Shown: piece after piece, positions 15,406-24,579 of the stretch
Position numbering within the stretch: the first letter of the stretch is position 1
How the letters are laid out: every line of letters starts with the position of its first letter
From: Lysobacter antibioticus
Lineage (GTDB): Bacteria; Pseudomonadota; Gammaproteobacteria; Xanthomonadales; Xanthomonadaceae
DNA: 64,000 bases
Direction: 5' to 3'
NCBI RefSeq assembly: GCF_001442535.1
Contig: NZ_CP013141.1
Span: forward strand, 1,940,520 to 2,004,519
Made by a program: the position numbers and the translations under genes
The notes under the pieces: model-generated
What the model was told of the DNA's origin: nothing
Database searches by the model: none
The model's input: the letters and a program-made list of their open reading frames with translations, nothing else

Positions 15406-18400
15406 TGGACCGGATTGAGGATCAGGGTGTCGGGCACGTTCGGCACGAAGCAGGCCAGCCGCGCCGGCCGGATGGTGTCGCCGTTGGGCTCGGCGGGGCC
15501 GGCCTCGACGCGGGCGGGCGGCTGGATCGGTATCGACTGTGCATCGTTGCCGTTGAAGCCGCTGTCGCTGTCGCCGTGGACGATGGCCTGGACGATGTCG
15601 GTGATCTCGTTCTGGCGTATCAGCCGGCGCTGGTCGCTCTGCCCGTCGATGACGGTCTCGGGGATGCCGCCGAAGCTGTCGACGTCGACCCAGTCGATGC
15701 CGCGCACCGACTGCATCGCCGCGACGATCTCGCACAGCAGGGCCGGCTGGGCGAGGGCGCGCTGGTCGAAGCCGAAGCGTTCCAGCAGGCGGTCGCGTAC
15801 CGCGGTGGCGACCGGCTCCCAGCGATGGCCCGGCAATAGCCGCAGCCGCGCTTGCAGCACCAGGGCGATGCGTTCGCGCATGGCCACCTGCACCGACAGG
15901 GCGGGGTCGCCGAGTTCGCGCAGGGCCTGCATGAGGTTGCGATAGAGGTCGGAATTCGGATCCAGCGGCATGTCGTCGACCCCGGCGACGGTGATGTGCA
16001 CCACTTCGCGCACGCCGTCGCTGAGCCGCGCCGCCACGGCCTTGGCGATGCCGGCGAACATACGGGTGAAGTCGGCGTAGTCCGACAGCGACACCAGCCG
16101 GTCCAGCGCCATCAACGAACGCGGCGCGTTCTCGCGGATCAGCCCGATGCTTTCGCGGTCGGCGCCGCCGGAGGCGCGCAGCGGATTGATCACCTCCTTG
16201 ATTCCAAGCGGACGGCTGATCAACAGCGAGATCTGCCCGGCACGCACGTTGCCGCCCTTGCCGATGCCGTTGCGGTATTCGGCGCGCAGGTTCTCGAAGC
16301 CGCTCGGTGGGCGCAGGCCGTTGACGCCGTCGCCGAACACCACCGAGGTCACGCCGTCGTCGCCGGTCACGGTGACGTAGGCGCGCGCGTCGGGGCCGAG
16401 CCCGGCGAGGCTGTCGGTTTCCTGCCATTCCACCTCGTTGACCAGCACCTTGAGCGTGCTTGCCGCGCCTACCGCGGTCGGCGCCGGGCGCCAGGTCAGC
16501 GGCGGTTGGCGCAAGGCGAAGCGTTGCAGCGGCCGCCGCGCGTCGCTGCTGCCGAGTACTTCCTTGCGGCTCTCGCCGTGACTGGCCGCGACCACGTTGG
16601 CACGGATGCGCAGCCCGTCGCGGTAGTACACGTAGGCCAACGGCGTGGCCAGGCGCAGGGTGGTGTGCGGACGGTCGCCCGGACGCCAGAAGTCGCTGCC
16701 GTGCTTGAGGCCGGCGATCATCATCAGCTCGCTGACGCGCACGCCGCGCACCCCGGGAATGTCGCTGCGTTCGCCTTCCACCACCACCCAGCGACCGGAC
16801 TTGAGTTGCTCGTGCAACGGGCCCAGTTCCAGTTGGCTGCCGGAGACGTCGTCGAGAATCGGTTCGGCGGCCATCTCCAGGCGGCGCCGTTGCGGGTGCA
16901 GCCAGGTCTGGCGCAGTTCGAAGATCTCGAGGCGAGTCTCGCCGTCGGCGACATCGCGCCAGGCGCTGGGCTTGCCTTCGGCGCCGAATTCGATCCGGGT
17001 GCTTTCCTGTGACAGCCCGTAGGCGCTGCGCGGCCCGGTATGCGTGCTGGCGACGTGCATCACCTGGTAGCGCGCCAAGCGCTCGGTCGGCAGCGGCGGC
17101 CGCACGACCAGGACCCGATCGCCGATCGCGAGCAGCGGATCGGCCTTGCCGAGGAAGGCGTTGCTGTCGCTTTCGTCGTCCTCGTAGACCCAGTCCGTCC
17201 ACGATTCGACCGACGGGATGGTGTTGTTGGTGGTGCCGGGCATCGGCTTGGACGAGCCGGCTCCGAACAGGGTCTCGCCCGCGCCGAGCACGTGCACGGC
17301 CGTCAACGAGGGCGTCGCCTGTCCGGGGCTGGAGCCGCGCCAGGCCGCGTAATAACTGTCCTTGAGGGTCGGCGCGAAGTCGGTGATCAATTGCGGCTGC
17401 ACATCGGCGTCGTAGCTGAAGGTCTCGTCGAGCTTGCGCGGCAGGCGCAGGGTGTTGGCGGCCTGCAGCCGGCGCGGCTGCAGCAGATACTCGACCGCAT
17501 CGTCCGGTCCGCCGTTCGGCGTGCTCGCGCCCGGCAGCTCGAGCTCGGACAGTGCCTCGCCGAAAGCGTCGATGGCCTGCATGGCGTTGCCGTTCTCGAC
17601 CCCGCCGTTCAGCAGGCCGGCCCATTCGTCCATCGGCGGACGCGGCGCGCCCAGCCGCAGTGCATTCAACAGTTGCGCGCAATTCTCGATCGCACGGTCG
17701 TCCTGGATGAAGGCCAGTTTGTTCTGCAGAACCTGCAACAACGGGTGCGCCTGGTCCTGCAGCGGCGGCAGCGGCTGCAGGCGCAGACGCGTGCGTTGCC
17801 CGGCGAAATCGGGTTCTACCGCGATCAAGCGACGTGCGACGTGCACCGCGTTGGCCGAGGCGCCGAACTGGAACAGCAACAGGTCGCCGGGCAGGACGCC
17901 GGTGTCGACGCCGACCGCGTGGATGCTGTCGAGGGCGAGCACGTTGGCCAGCTCGATCCGCTGCGGCCGCTCGCGGCGGATCTGCAGGTCGTTCCATTCG
18001 CGCCGTGCCTGCAGCGCTTCGTCGGTCTCGAACGATTGCGGCAGTTCGCCGGGACCGGGGATGCTCTGCGCGCGCATGCCGACCGGCAGTTCGACCGGCT
18101 CGGCCTGGTTGTCGTCGACGATGTAGGACAGGAACACGCTGGAAGAGACGCCGGCGCGCGGCGCGTAACCGACCAGGCGCGCCAGTTCGACCAGGGAGCG
18201 GCGTTCGCCTGCGGTGCGCAGATAGCCTTCGTTGGCGATGCGTTCCTGATAGAAGCTCAGTACGTCCGAGACCGTGGCCCAGCCGTCCAACAAGGCGATC
18301 GCCGGGTCGGCGGGGTCGCGCGTGGTCAGCGGCTGCAGGGGCCGCAAGCTGCGCGCGGGCTGGTGGCCGTCGCCGGGAACTTCGACCTCCATGCTCGGCA

Positions 18401-18560
18401 ATCGCGCCTTCATGCTGGCGAGGAACCGGCCGTGGGTGCCGACCCGGTAGGCCAGCGCGGGCAGTCCGCGACGGTTGTCCAGCGCCACCGGCGTCGACGC
18501 CGCGACGCCTTGGCAGCAGCCACAGCGGGCGCCGCCGCATCCGCAGTCGTGAGCGCTCAT
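15402..18560 (-). CDS. eCIS baseplate wedge protein, gpJ-like (Afp12/Pvc12-type position)
   Basis: A 1052-aa protein starting with a cysteine-rich cap (MSAHDCGCGGARCGCCQG). It then shows the baseplate-J pattern DPAIALLDGWATVSDVLSFY followed by QERIANEGYLRTA. A long central region and the terminal J region (GGADRESIGLIRENAPRSLMALDRLVSLSDYADF) follow. Two J-type proteins in tandem are normal for eCIS, where they form the baseplate wedges. The ATG overlaps the stop of the upstream J gene (ATGA at 18557-18560). The eight cysteines at the N-terminus are unusual for the family and could bind a metal; that is inference. Confidence 0.88.
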   Translation of the reverse strand: MSAHDCGCGGARCGCCQGVAASTPVALDNRRGLPALAYRVGTHGRFLASMKARLPSMEVEVPGDGHQPARSLRPLQPLTTRDPADPAIALLDGWATVSDVLSFYQERIANEGYLRTAGERRSLVELARLVGYAPRAGVSSSVFLSYIVDDNQAEPVELPVGMRAQSIPGPGELPQSFETDEALQARREWNDLQIRRERPQRIELANVLALDSIHAVGVDTGVLPGDLLLFQFGASANAVHVARRLIAVEPDFAGQRTRLRLQPLPPLQDQAHPLLQVLQNKLAFIQDDRAIENCAQLLNALRLGAPRPPMDEWAGLLNGGVENGNAMQAIDAFGEALSELELPGASTPNGGPDDAVEYLLQPRRLQAANTLRLPRKLDETFSYDADVQPQLITDFAPTLKDSYYAAWRGSSPGQATPSLTAVHVLGAGETLFGAGSSKPMPGTTNNTIPSVESWTDWVYEDDESDSNAFLGKADPLLAIGDRVLVVRPPLPTERLARYQVMHVASTHTGPRSAYGLSQESTRIEFGAEGKPSAWRDVADGETRLEIFELRQTWLHPQRRRLEMAAEPILDDVSGSQLELGPLHEQLKSGRWVVVEGERSDIPGVRGVRVSELMMIAGLKHGSDFWRPGDRPHTTLRLATPLAYVYYRDGLRIRANVVAASHGESRKEVLGSSDARRPLQRFALRQPPLTWRPAPTAVGAASTLKVLVNEVEWQETDSLAGLGPDARAYVTVTGDDGVTSVVFGDGVNGLRPPSGFENLRAEYRNGIGKGGNVRAGQISLLISRPLGIKEVINPLRASGGADRESIGLIRENAPRSLMALDRLVSLSDYADFTRMFAGIAKAVAARLSDGVREVVHITVAGVDDMPLDPNSDLYRNLMQALRELGDPALSVQVAMRERIALVLQARLRLLPGHRWEPVATAVRDRLLERFGFDQRALAQPALLCEIVAAMQSVRGIDWVDVDSFGGIPETVIDGQSDQRRLIRQNEITDIVQAIVHGDSDSGFNGNDAQSIPIQPPARVEAGPAEPNGDTIRPARLACFVPNVPDTLILNPVQ

Positions 18561-21067
18561 CGCCCACCTCCGACGAAGATCGAGAGCTTGCCGTGCTCGG
18601 GATAGTTGGGGTCGTTGTCGAGGCGCGCGATCTCGTGTGCGCCCAGGCGCAGGATGCCGTCTTCGAGTTCGCGGTTGGCGGCCGCGAACAGGCGCTGCAG
18701 ACGGATCACCCGGGCGCATTCCACGCCGGTCACCGCCATCGCTTCGGCGACCAGTGCGCTGGCCCGCAGGCTGTGGCCGAAGCTCAAGCGATCGGGGTGG
18801 AAATAACCCGGTTGGCCGTCGCGGCGACGACCGGAGCCGAAGTGTTCGAGCAGTGCGGCCTTGATCGCGCCGCGCTCGTAGCCGGGCAGGGCGCAGACTT
18901 CCAGGCCCAGTTCGATCGGCACGTACACCGCCGTCTCCACATGCAGGTCGTGGCCCATGCGGCGCACGCGGTGCAGGGCCGTCTGGACATCGCCGATCAA
19001 CTCGGCGTCGGCCGGCACGCGACCGTACGGGTCCAGAGCCACGTCGGCCTCGTACCAACTGCCGGTCCATACCAGTTCGCCGGCGGCGCGCTGCACTCGC
19101 AGATCGCGTTCGGCCAGGTGCGCGTAATCGTCGGCGGTGATCGCGCGCAGGCGTTGCTTGCGGAACGCGCCGGGCGCCAGCAAGCGCGCCTGCGCCAGCG
19201 GCTCGGGGTCGGTGCCGCCGCGCGCCGACAGCGGATTGTCGACGCGCAGCTGCAAGCCGCTCCATTCGCCGCGCAGATGCACGCGGTTGATGCCGTGGGC
19301 GCCGACGTTGCCGGCGCTGCCGTTACCGAGCCGGTAACGGGCGGCGAAGCGGCGGCCCGGTTCGGGGCGCTTGCCGAGGTCGTCGTCGCCGAAGCGCAGA
19401 TGAGCCAGGCCCTGGTTGTCCATCTCGACGACCACATGGCGGTCCTCGTCGCCGCTGCCGAGCAGATCGAACACCGGCGTCCACACAGCGCCCTCGTCAT
19501 CGTCCAGGCGCAATGCAGGCAAGGCTTCGCGCGGATCCTGATCGAGGCTGGCGGACGCGGCGCGATTGGCGGCCGGCACCTGGGTACGATGGGTCAGCGG
19601 CGCATCCGGCAGGTGCCAATGGAAGCGGCCGGGCCGTTGCACGAGTTCCGACGGTTGGCCTTCGCATTCGCATTCGGCCTCGCCGTGTGCGTCGGGCACC
19701 GTGCCGAGATCGAGCGGGCCGGCGCGGCGGCCGTGGTCGGCCAGGACTACGTTGCCGAGCGCCATCGACACATCGTGCAAGCGCGCGCAGTTCGGCGCCG
19801 GGCCCAGTGCGCTCAGGCACAGCGCGAACGGCAGCGCGTCGTCGCTATGCCATTCCACCCGTAGCAGAGGTATCGGCCGCGGGTCGTCGGGGCCGGTGGG
19901 ATAAAGCGTGTCCTCGATTGCCTCGACCCGGGTCAGCCGCACCGGCCGGACATGGGACGGATCGGCATCCGCCTCGAGTCCGCTGCGCGGTCCCAGCACC
20001 TCCTTCAACAACAGCACGTCGCCGGCCTTCAGTTCCAGCGCGCGTGCCTCGCCTTGCGATTGCGCCCACGCATCGCGCAACACCGCCGTCGTCGCACCGC
20101 GCGGCAGGCAGCAGTCGTCGCGCCCCCAGTCGTAGAACGCGATGCGGTTGTGTGCGCTGCGCAGGGCGATCAAGCCGGCGTCGCCGCCGGTCAGCGGCAG
20201 GAAACTGTCGTAGCGGTGGTAAGGATCGGACGCGAGCGTGCGCATGGCCTCGTCGCCGAGCAGGGGCGGCACCGGCGCATCGGCGGCGATGCCGCTGAGG
20301 AAGATGATGTCGGCGACCGCCACATCGAGATCCTGCGAGGTCTCGACGGCGACCCAAGCGCGGGCATTGCAGCCTTCGTGCAGGCGATAGTCGACCAGCC
20401 GCGCGTGCCGGCGCACCGAGATGCGTTGGCGCGCGGTGTCGAGATAGGCCTCGGTCGCGACCGCATCCTGGTAGTAGCTCAGATAATCGCCGGCATAGGC
20501 CAGCAACTCGATCAAGGTGACGCCGAGATCGGGTACGTGCTCCGGGTCCCAGTCGGGCGAAACCAGTGCGAGCCGGTCCTGGATCAGGCGACGGAAACTG
20601 GCGTAGTCCTTGGCCAGGTACGACAACGCGGGTTCGCTCGGCGGCTCCTCCACGCAGGCCGGTACCGCCGCGCAATCCAGGTCGGATGGGCAGCCGGCCT
20701 TGAACGAGAACTCGGCGCTGGCGTACATCGGGTCCAGCCCGTCGATGTCGAGCAGGCGCAAGCGGTAACGCGAATGGTCGCCGCGTCGATCGAGACGTAC
20801 CGTCAACCAATCGTCGACATCGGGTTCGTCGCTGGGGTGCGGGTCGACGTCGACGATGCCGATGTCGCCGATGCGGGTGCCGCCTTCGATGCGCAGATGG
20901 CGCAGCAGCCCGGGGCCGTCCTCGCCGAACTCGGGCGGCAGCTTGCCGAGAAAGTAAACGTGCAGTTCGAGTTGGTCGGCGGAGACTTCGACGAAGTCCA
21001 GGCCGACCCGCCCGCGGAAGGCACGGACGTCCTGGCGGCGCGGATCGTTGCAGCATGAAAGAGTCAT
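18557..21067 (-). CDS. eCIS baseplate wedge protein, gpJ-like (Afp11/Pvc11-type position)
   Basis: An 836-aa baseplate component with the eCIS J-family core LGVTLIELLAYAGDYLSYYQ followed by DAVATEAYLDTARQRISVRRHARLVDY. The later J segment ITADDYAHLAERDLRVQRAAGEL and the closing beta-rich region (PIELGLEVCALPGYERGAIKAALLEHF) are also present. Baseplate-J proteins form the wedges that tie hub to sheath and trigger contraction. Start supported by AGGGA upstream. It follows the gp25 gene after 19 bases and overlaps the next J gene by four. Cysteine pairs near the N-terminus (SCCNDP, GCPSDLDCAAVPACVEE) are notable. Confidence 0.9.
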   Translation of the reverse strand: MTLSCCNDPRRQDVRAFRGRVGLDFVEVSADQLELHVYFLGKLPPEFGEDGPGLLRHLRIEGGTRIGDIGIVDVDPHPSDEPDVDDWLTVRLDRRGDHSRYRLRLLDIDGLDPMYASAEFSFKAGCPSDLDCAAVPACVEEPPSEPALSYLAKDYASFRRLIQDRLALVSPDWDPEHVPDLGVTLIELLAYAGDYLSYYQDAVATEAYLDTARQRISVRRHARLVDYRLHEGCNARAWVAVETSQDLDVAVADIIFLSGIAADAPVPPLLGDEAMRTLASDPYHRYDSFLPLTGGDAGLIALRSAHNRIAFYDWGRDDCCLPRGATTAVLRDAWAQSQGEARALELKAGDVLLLKEVLGPRSGLEADADPSHVRPVRLTRVEAIEDTLYPTGPDDPRPIPLLRVEWHSDDALPFALCLSALGPAPNCARLHDVSMALGNVVLADHGRRAGPLDLGTVPDAHGEAECECEGQPSELVQRPGRFHWHLPDAPLTHRTQVPAANRAASASLDQDPREALPALRLDDDEGAVWTPVFDLLGSGDEDRHVVVEMDNQGLAHLRFGDDDLGKRPEPGRRFAARYRLGNGSAGNVGAHGINRVHLRGEWSGLQLRVDNPLSARGGTDPEPLAQARLLAPGAFRKQRLRAITADDYAHLAERDLRVQRAAGELVWTGSWYEADVALDPYGRVPADAELIGDVQTALHRVRRMGHDLHVETAVYVPIELGLEVCALPGYERGAIKAALLEHFGSGRRRDGQPGYFHPDRLSFGHSLRASALVAEAMAVTGVECARVIRLQRLFAAANRELEDGILRLGAHEIARLDNDPNYPEHGKLSIFVGGGR

Positions 21068-21086
21068 GACGGAATCCCTGCCTCGG

Positions 21087-21443
21087 TCAGATCGCGCGGG
21101 TGAAGCGCGCGCTTTGCTCTTCGCGGGTGCGCAGCAGCACGTAACTCAGCTCGACGGTCAATGCGGCGTCCTGCGCGCTGACCTGCAACGCGCGCACTTC
21201 GATCACGTCCTGCAACCAGCGTTGCAGCGCCGCCTGCAAGGTGAATTGCACGGTCGCGGCCAACTCGGGGCTGTTGCCGGCGAACACCAGTTGCAACAGC
21301 CCGCTGCCGAAGTCGGGCCGATTGACGCGTTCGCCGGCCTGGGTGAACACCAGTTGCTCGATCATGTCGCGCACGTGGCCGGCATGGTCGGTGGCGGCGC
21401 TGCGGCCGCGGCCGTCGACATGGAAAGGGAAGTCCAGATGCAT
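21087..21443 (-). CDS. gp25/GPW-like baseplate protein
   Basis: A 118-aa protein with the gp25 family core: the N-terminal beta strand DFPFHVDGRGR, the helix HVRDMIEQLVFTQAGERVNRPDFGSGLLQLVF carrying the R-x-x-x-P-x-F-G-S-G motif, and a C-terminal amphipathic helix-strand pair. In T4 and in AFP/PVC particles gp25 links the baseplate wedges to the first sheath ring. GGAGAACCGCC precedes the ATG. It lies between the PAAR-like tip gene and the first J gene, the usual order. Confidence 0.92.
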   Translation of the reverse strand: MHLDFPFHVDGRGRSAATDHAGHVRDMIEQLVFTQAGERVNRPDFGSGLLQLVFAGNSPELAATVQFTLQAALQRWLQDVIEVRALQVSAQDAALTVELSYVLLRTREEQSARFTRAI

Positions 21444-21471
21444 GGCGGTTCTCCGGCTCGTGCTGCGGCGG

Positions 21472-21831
21472 CTAGGTCGCGAACACGCGGGCCTGCATGG
21501 CGCCGACGATCGGCGCGCCCTGCGGGATCTGTTCGGCGCTCTGGCAAATGCCCGGCGCCGGCCCGGGCGCCGGCGTCAGCATCGCCGGCAAGCCCATGAC
21601 GGTGACCCGCGCGCTCGGCATCGTCCAGCGCACGGTGACGCAGGGCTGCGGCTTGCCGTTGGGCAGGGTGAAGGGACAACCGGCGACGACGATGGTCGGC
21701 GCGCCCGGCGGGATCGTCGCCACCGGTTGCCCCATCACCAGTACGCGCGTCTGCACCGGCGCGATCTTGGCCTGGCCGACCGCGTGCTGGCAGGTCATGA
21801 CGGCGTTGGCGTGCAACAGATATCCGGGCAT
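21472..21831 (-). CDS. PAAR-like spike tip protein
   Basis: A 119-aa protein with the eCIS tip pattern: MPGYLLHANAVMTCQHAVGQ, a repeated short beta rhythm (VLVMGQPVATIPPG, VAGCPFTLPNGKPQPCVTV) and single cysteines at spaced positions that could hold a metal, as in PAAR proteins. It should cap the gpV spike and be the first part to touch the target membrane. It follows the gpV gene after 10 bases. Confidence 0.85.
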   Translation of the reverse strand: MPGYLLHANAVMTCQHAVGQAKIAPVQTRVLVMGQPVATIPPGAPTIVVAGCPFTLPNGKPQPCVTVRWTMPSARVTVMGLPAMLTPAPGPAPGICQSAEQIPQGAPIVGAMQARVFAT

Positions 21832-21841
21832 GGCCGCGTCC

Positions 21842-22384
21842 TCAGGTGATCGCCATGGCGACTTTGTTGAAGGTGATGGTCGGCCCGACCAGATAGATCG
21901 AGGCGCCCTTGCCGTTGTCGATGTAGATGCCGCTGTCGTTGACCACCAACATCGCCCCGGTGGTGCTTTTGAGTACGATGCCGCCGGTAATCGGCGTGGG
22001 CGGCATGTCGCTGACCATGAGCATGTTCTGCAGCAAGGATTGGATGACGATGTTGGGATCGGCCGGGTTGCCGAGCTTGGCCATGGCCGGCGGATCGGCG
22101 CTGGTGTCGAAACGACAGCCCAGCCACACCGGCTTGTTGACGTCGCCGTGTTCGAACATCAGCCACACGCCGGCGCCGACCGGCGGCACCGCGTACACGC
22201 CCATGCCCGGACCGGGCGGCCCGGACAGGGGCGTGCAGGGCTCGGCCCAGGTGGTCGGCACGAAGCCGGCCACGTCGACCGCGGTCAGCAACAACCGACC
22301 GCGGAATTCGGGATCGGTGTTCATGGCGACCGTGCCCCGGTAGATGCCGGGATACAGTCGTACGCCGCTGGATCCGTCGCTCAT
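21842..22384 (-). CDS. gpV-like spike protein (OB fold and short beta-helix)
   Basis: A 180-aa protein. The N-terminal half contains an OB-fold typical of P2 gpV and VgrG/gp5 (GIYRGTVAMNTDPEFRGRLLL, VGAGVWLMFEHGDVNKPVWLG). The C-terminal half has short hydrophobic strands and turns (GGIVLKSTTGAMLVVNDSGIYIDNGKG) fitting a trimeric beta-helix spike. In AFP/PVC, hub and spike are one protein (Pvc8); here they are separate genes, the gpD-like hub directly upstream with an ATGA overlap. Confidence 0.88.
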   Translation of the reverse strand: MSDGSSGVRLYPGIYRGTVAMNTDPEFRGRLLLTAVDVAGFVPTTWAEPCTPLSGPPGPGMGVYAVPPVGAGVWLMFEHGDVNKPVWLGCRFDTSADPPAMAKLGNPADPNIVIQSLLQNMLMVSDMPPTPITGGIVLKSTTGAMLVVNDSGIYIDNGKGASIYLVGPTITFNKVAMAIT

Positions 22385-23508
22385 GTCGGCACCCTCGGAG
22401 TCAGGGAAATCAGTCCGTCGCGACTGAGCTCGAAGCTCTGCTTGAACTCGCCGCGCTTGATCTTGTGGGTCACGCTATCGACGTAGTAGAGACCGTCGTA
22501 GGCCAGGCCGGCGCCGCGCACGCCGACCATCAGCTTCGAGCGCAACACATGGCCATAGCGCAACACGTCGAGCGAGCCGCTGACGGTGATCGCATTGGCC
22601 GCGCCCTTGAGCATGCGGCCGAGCATCTTCTTGAGGGTGAACTCGGTCGAGTCGCCGCCGGTGTCGTGCGACATCACCGTCTTCAGCGGCGGCGTCGGCC
22701 GTGCGCCGAGCGGAGGCTGGAAGATGTTCACCGAAGGGATCGGAATCACCAGCGGCAGACGGCCGGTGATCGGATCGTGAACGTTGACCAGCAAGGTCTC
22801 CTTGGCCAGGCCGTCGAGCTGGAAACTCATCGACTCGACGTTGGTGTGCGCATCCATGTTGATGCTCAATGCCGGCTGCGGTACCGGGATGCGGATGTTC
22901 GGCCCGAGGTAGGCGATGCTTTGCCCGGGCAGGGGCCCCGGTTCGACGTAGAAGACGAAGCCGCTGTCGTCGGCGATCTTCTTGAGGTGCTCAAGGTCGG
23001 TGCCGTTCTGCGCTTCGATCTTCTTGGTCATGATCGGCTGTTCGGGAATGAACGGCGGGATCACGATCGGCACGATGCCGAGCCCGGCGTATCGGGCCAG
23101 AATCTGGTAGGCCTGCACGGTCGAAGACATGTTGGGATAGGGCAGGGCCAGTTCGATCAAGTCCATCGCGGTGCTCAGGTCGTCGCCGGTGATGGTCAGC
23201 ACCGACTGCCCCGGGTCGCTGCTAGGCGCGAGTTCCTGCCGCGTCACCAGGCCGTCCATCAGCACGTGCGGAAATCCTCCCAGCGTCACCATGACCACCA
23301 CGCGCGTGGCGATCGGGTCGAAGTAGCCGGCCGGCAGCAGCGTGGTCAGCAACGGCGAGTCCTTGCTGACGCCGAAGCTGAGCTGGAACCCGCTCTTGTC
23401 CTTGCCGCTGGTGACCTCGACGCTCTGCAGCGCATCCACGACCATGCGCGGCGCCGGCACCGGCACCGCCGGCCCGATCATCAGCGTCAGGTGGATGCCC
23501 TGGACCAT
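22381..23508 (-). CDS. gpD-like baseplate hub protein
   Basis: A 375-aa protein of the phage late-control D/gp27 type, the trimeric hub connecting inner tube and spike. Features include the VEVTSGKDKSGFQLSFGVSK start of the first beta domain, the segment GTDLEHLKKIADDSGFVFYVEPGP found across hub proteins, and the closing strand pair DGLYYVDSVTHKIKRGEFKQSFELSRDGL. Upstream is the LysM-like gene three bases away, downstream the gpV gene overlapping by four. Confidence 0.9.
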   Translation of the reverse strand: MVQGIHLTLMIGPAVPVPAPRMVVDALQSVEVTSGKDKSGFQLSFGVSKDSPLLTTLLPAGYFDPIATRVVVMVTLGGFPHVLMDGLVTRQELAPSSDPGQSVLTITGDDLSTAMDLIELALPYPNMSSTVQAYQILARYAGLGIVPIVIPPFIPEQPIMTKKIEAQNGTDLEHLKKIADDSGFVFYVEPGPLPGQSIAYLGPNIRIPVPQPALSINMDAHTNVESMSFQLDGLAKETLLVNVHDPITGRLPLVIPIPSVNIFQPPLGARPTPPLKTVMSHDTGGDSTEFTLKKMLGRMLKGAANAITVSGSLDVLRYGHVLRSKLMVGVRGAGLAYDGLYYVDSVTHKIKRGEFKQSFELSRDGLISLTPRVPT

Positions 23509-23511
23509 GGC

Positions 23512-23835
23512 TTATTCCCGCGCCGGCGGCGGCACGCCGTCGGGCAAGGTGATGCGTACGCGTTCGCCGATCGTGTCGGTGAGCTCGTCGGGGTGCATCG
23601 CGCCGTTCGCATCGCACAAGCGCCAGAACGCTTCGGAGTCGCCGAGTTCGCGCGCAGCGACGAGGTCGGGACGTTCGCCTTCGACCACCGTGTGCTCGTG
23701 CAAGGTGACGAAACCGTCCAGCGGCGGCAGGAACCGCCGTAGCAGATACGGCACGACCGTGCCGTCCTCGCCGACCCGCATGGCCACCGGCACCGCGTGG
23801 TAGCGGCTGCCGGGTGGAAAATCGTAGTTCGCCAT
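23512..23835 (-). CDS. LysM-like gp53-type baseplate protein
   Basis: A 107-aa protein preceded by a strong GGAGG site. The pattern LLRRFLPPLDGFVTLHEHTVVEGERPD, then LVAARELGDSEAFWRLCDANG and RVRITLP, is the short LysM-like fold found in T4 gp53 and in the Afp7/Pvc7 group of eCIS baseplate proteins. It probably clamps the baseplate around the hub. It lies between the CIS-tube-domain gene and the hub gene, which is consistent. Confidence 0.85.
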   Translation of the reverse strand: MANYDFPPGSRYHAVPVAMRVGEDGTVVPYLLRRFLPPLDGFVTLHEHTVVEGERPDLVAARELGDSEAFWRLCDANGAMHPDELTDTIGERVRITLPDGVPPPARE

Positions 23836-23901
23836 CGCCGTATCCTCCGTCGTTGCAGCGGATCGAGATCCGCGTCGTCCTGATCGGTCTCGCGCTTTCG
23901 G

Positions 23902-24555
23902 TCAGAACACGCCTGGAATGCCGAGAGCGCGGAAATCAGCGCCGATTGCCTGGGCCGCGAAGCGCTCCTTGCTCAGCAGGTAGCTCATGAACAAGCCGCC
24001 GCCTTTGCTGTCGAATCCGATGTCGTCGATGCTGAGCACGCGCAGGCCGAGACTGAGCTTGGCCCTGATCGGATTCAGCGACACATCGAAGGCCTCCTCG
24101 GTGATGCTCAGCTCGGTGATGCGCACCGGCGCGATCCGGTTGGGGCCGAACACGAACACCGACAGCGGCGCCAACGCCGGCGCTATTTCCAGCGAGCCGG
24201 TCGCGGCGATCGCATTGGCCGCGAACAGGTCGCCGCTGGCCGGATGGACCAGCGCTTCGATCGCGGCGATCTGCGGATGCAGGCCGCTCAGCGTGGACGA
24301 CACTTGGCCGGCTTCGAGGGCATCGCTGGCGTCGATTTCGGCCTCGAGCTTGATCGTCTCCGCCGGCGGCCCTTTCAAACGCAGCGCTTCCGAACGATCG
24401 CCGGATTCGCCGCCGATGCCCTTGATCTGCAGGCTGCGGGTCATGCTGTCGGGGTTGTATTGCAGGCCGATGATGCGCAGCACGTTGCCGCTGACCGGGT
24501 CCAGCAGGACCAGGCCGCCGCGCAACAGCTTGGGAGATCGTGGGTATCCGCTCAT
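23902..24555 (-). CDS. CIS tube-initiator protein (Afp7/Pvc7-like, CIS_tube domain)
   Basis: A 217-aa protein beginning MSGYPRSPKLLRGGLVLLDP and continuing SGNVLRIIGLQYNPDSMTRSLQ, the characteristic N-terminal domain of eCIS tube-associated proteins, with VFVFGPNRIAPVRITELSITEEAFDV and the ending FMSYLLSKERFAAQAIGADFRALG. In related particles this domain adapts the hub to the first tube ring. In AFP/PVC the LysM part is often fused; here it is the next gene. RBS is weak (AGGGAAACC). Confidence 0.85.
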   Translation of the reverse strand: MSGYPRSPKLLRGGLVLLDPVSGNVLRIIGLQYNPDSMTRSLQIKGIGGESGDRSEALRLKGPPAETIKLEAEIDASDALEAGQVSSTLSGLHPQIAAIEALVHPASGDLFAANAIAATGSLEIAPALAPLSVFVFGPNRIAPVRITELSITEEAFDVSLNPIRAKLSLGLRVLSIDDIGFDSKGGGLFMSYLLSKERFAAQAIGADFRALGIPGVF

Positions 24556-24579
24556 CGTCTGGTTTCCCTGTCGGCCCGA

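Noticed and set aside
13141..18567. One 1808-aa fusion across the second J gene and the gpI-like gene
   Set aside because: The upstream part is an Arg-rich out-of-frame reading of the J gene; the gpI-like domain begins cleanly at 15405 or 15393.
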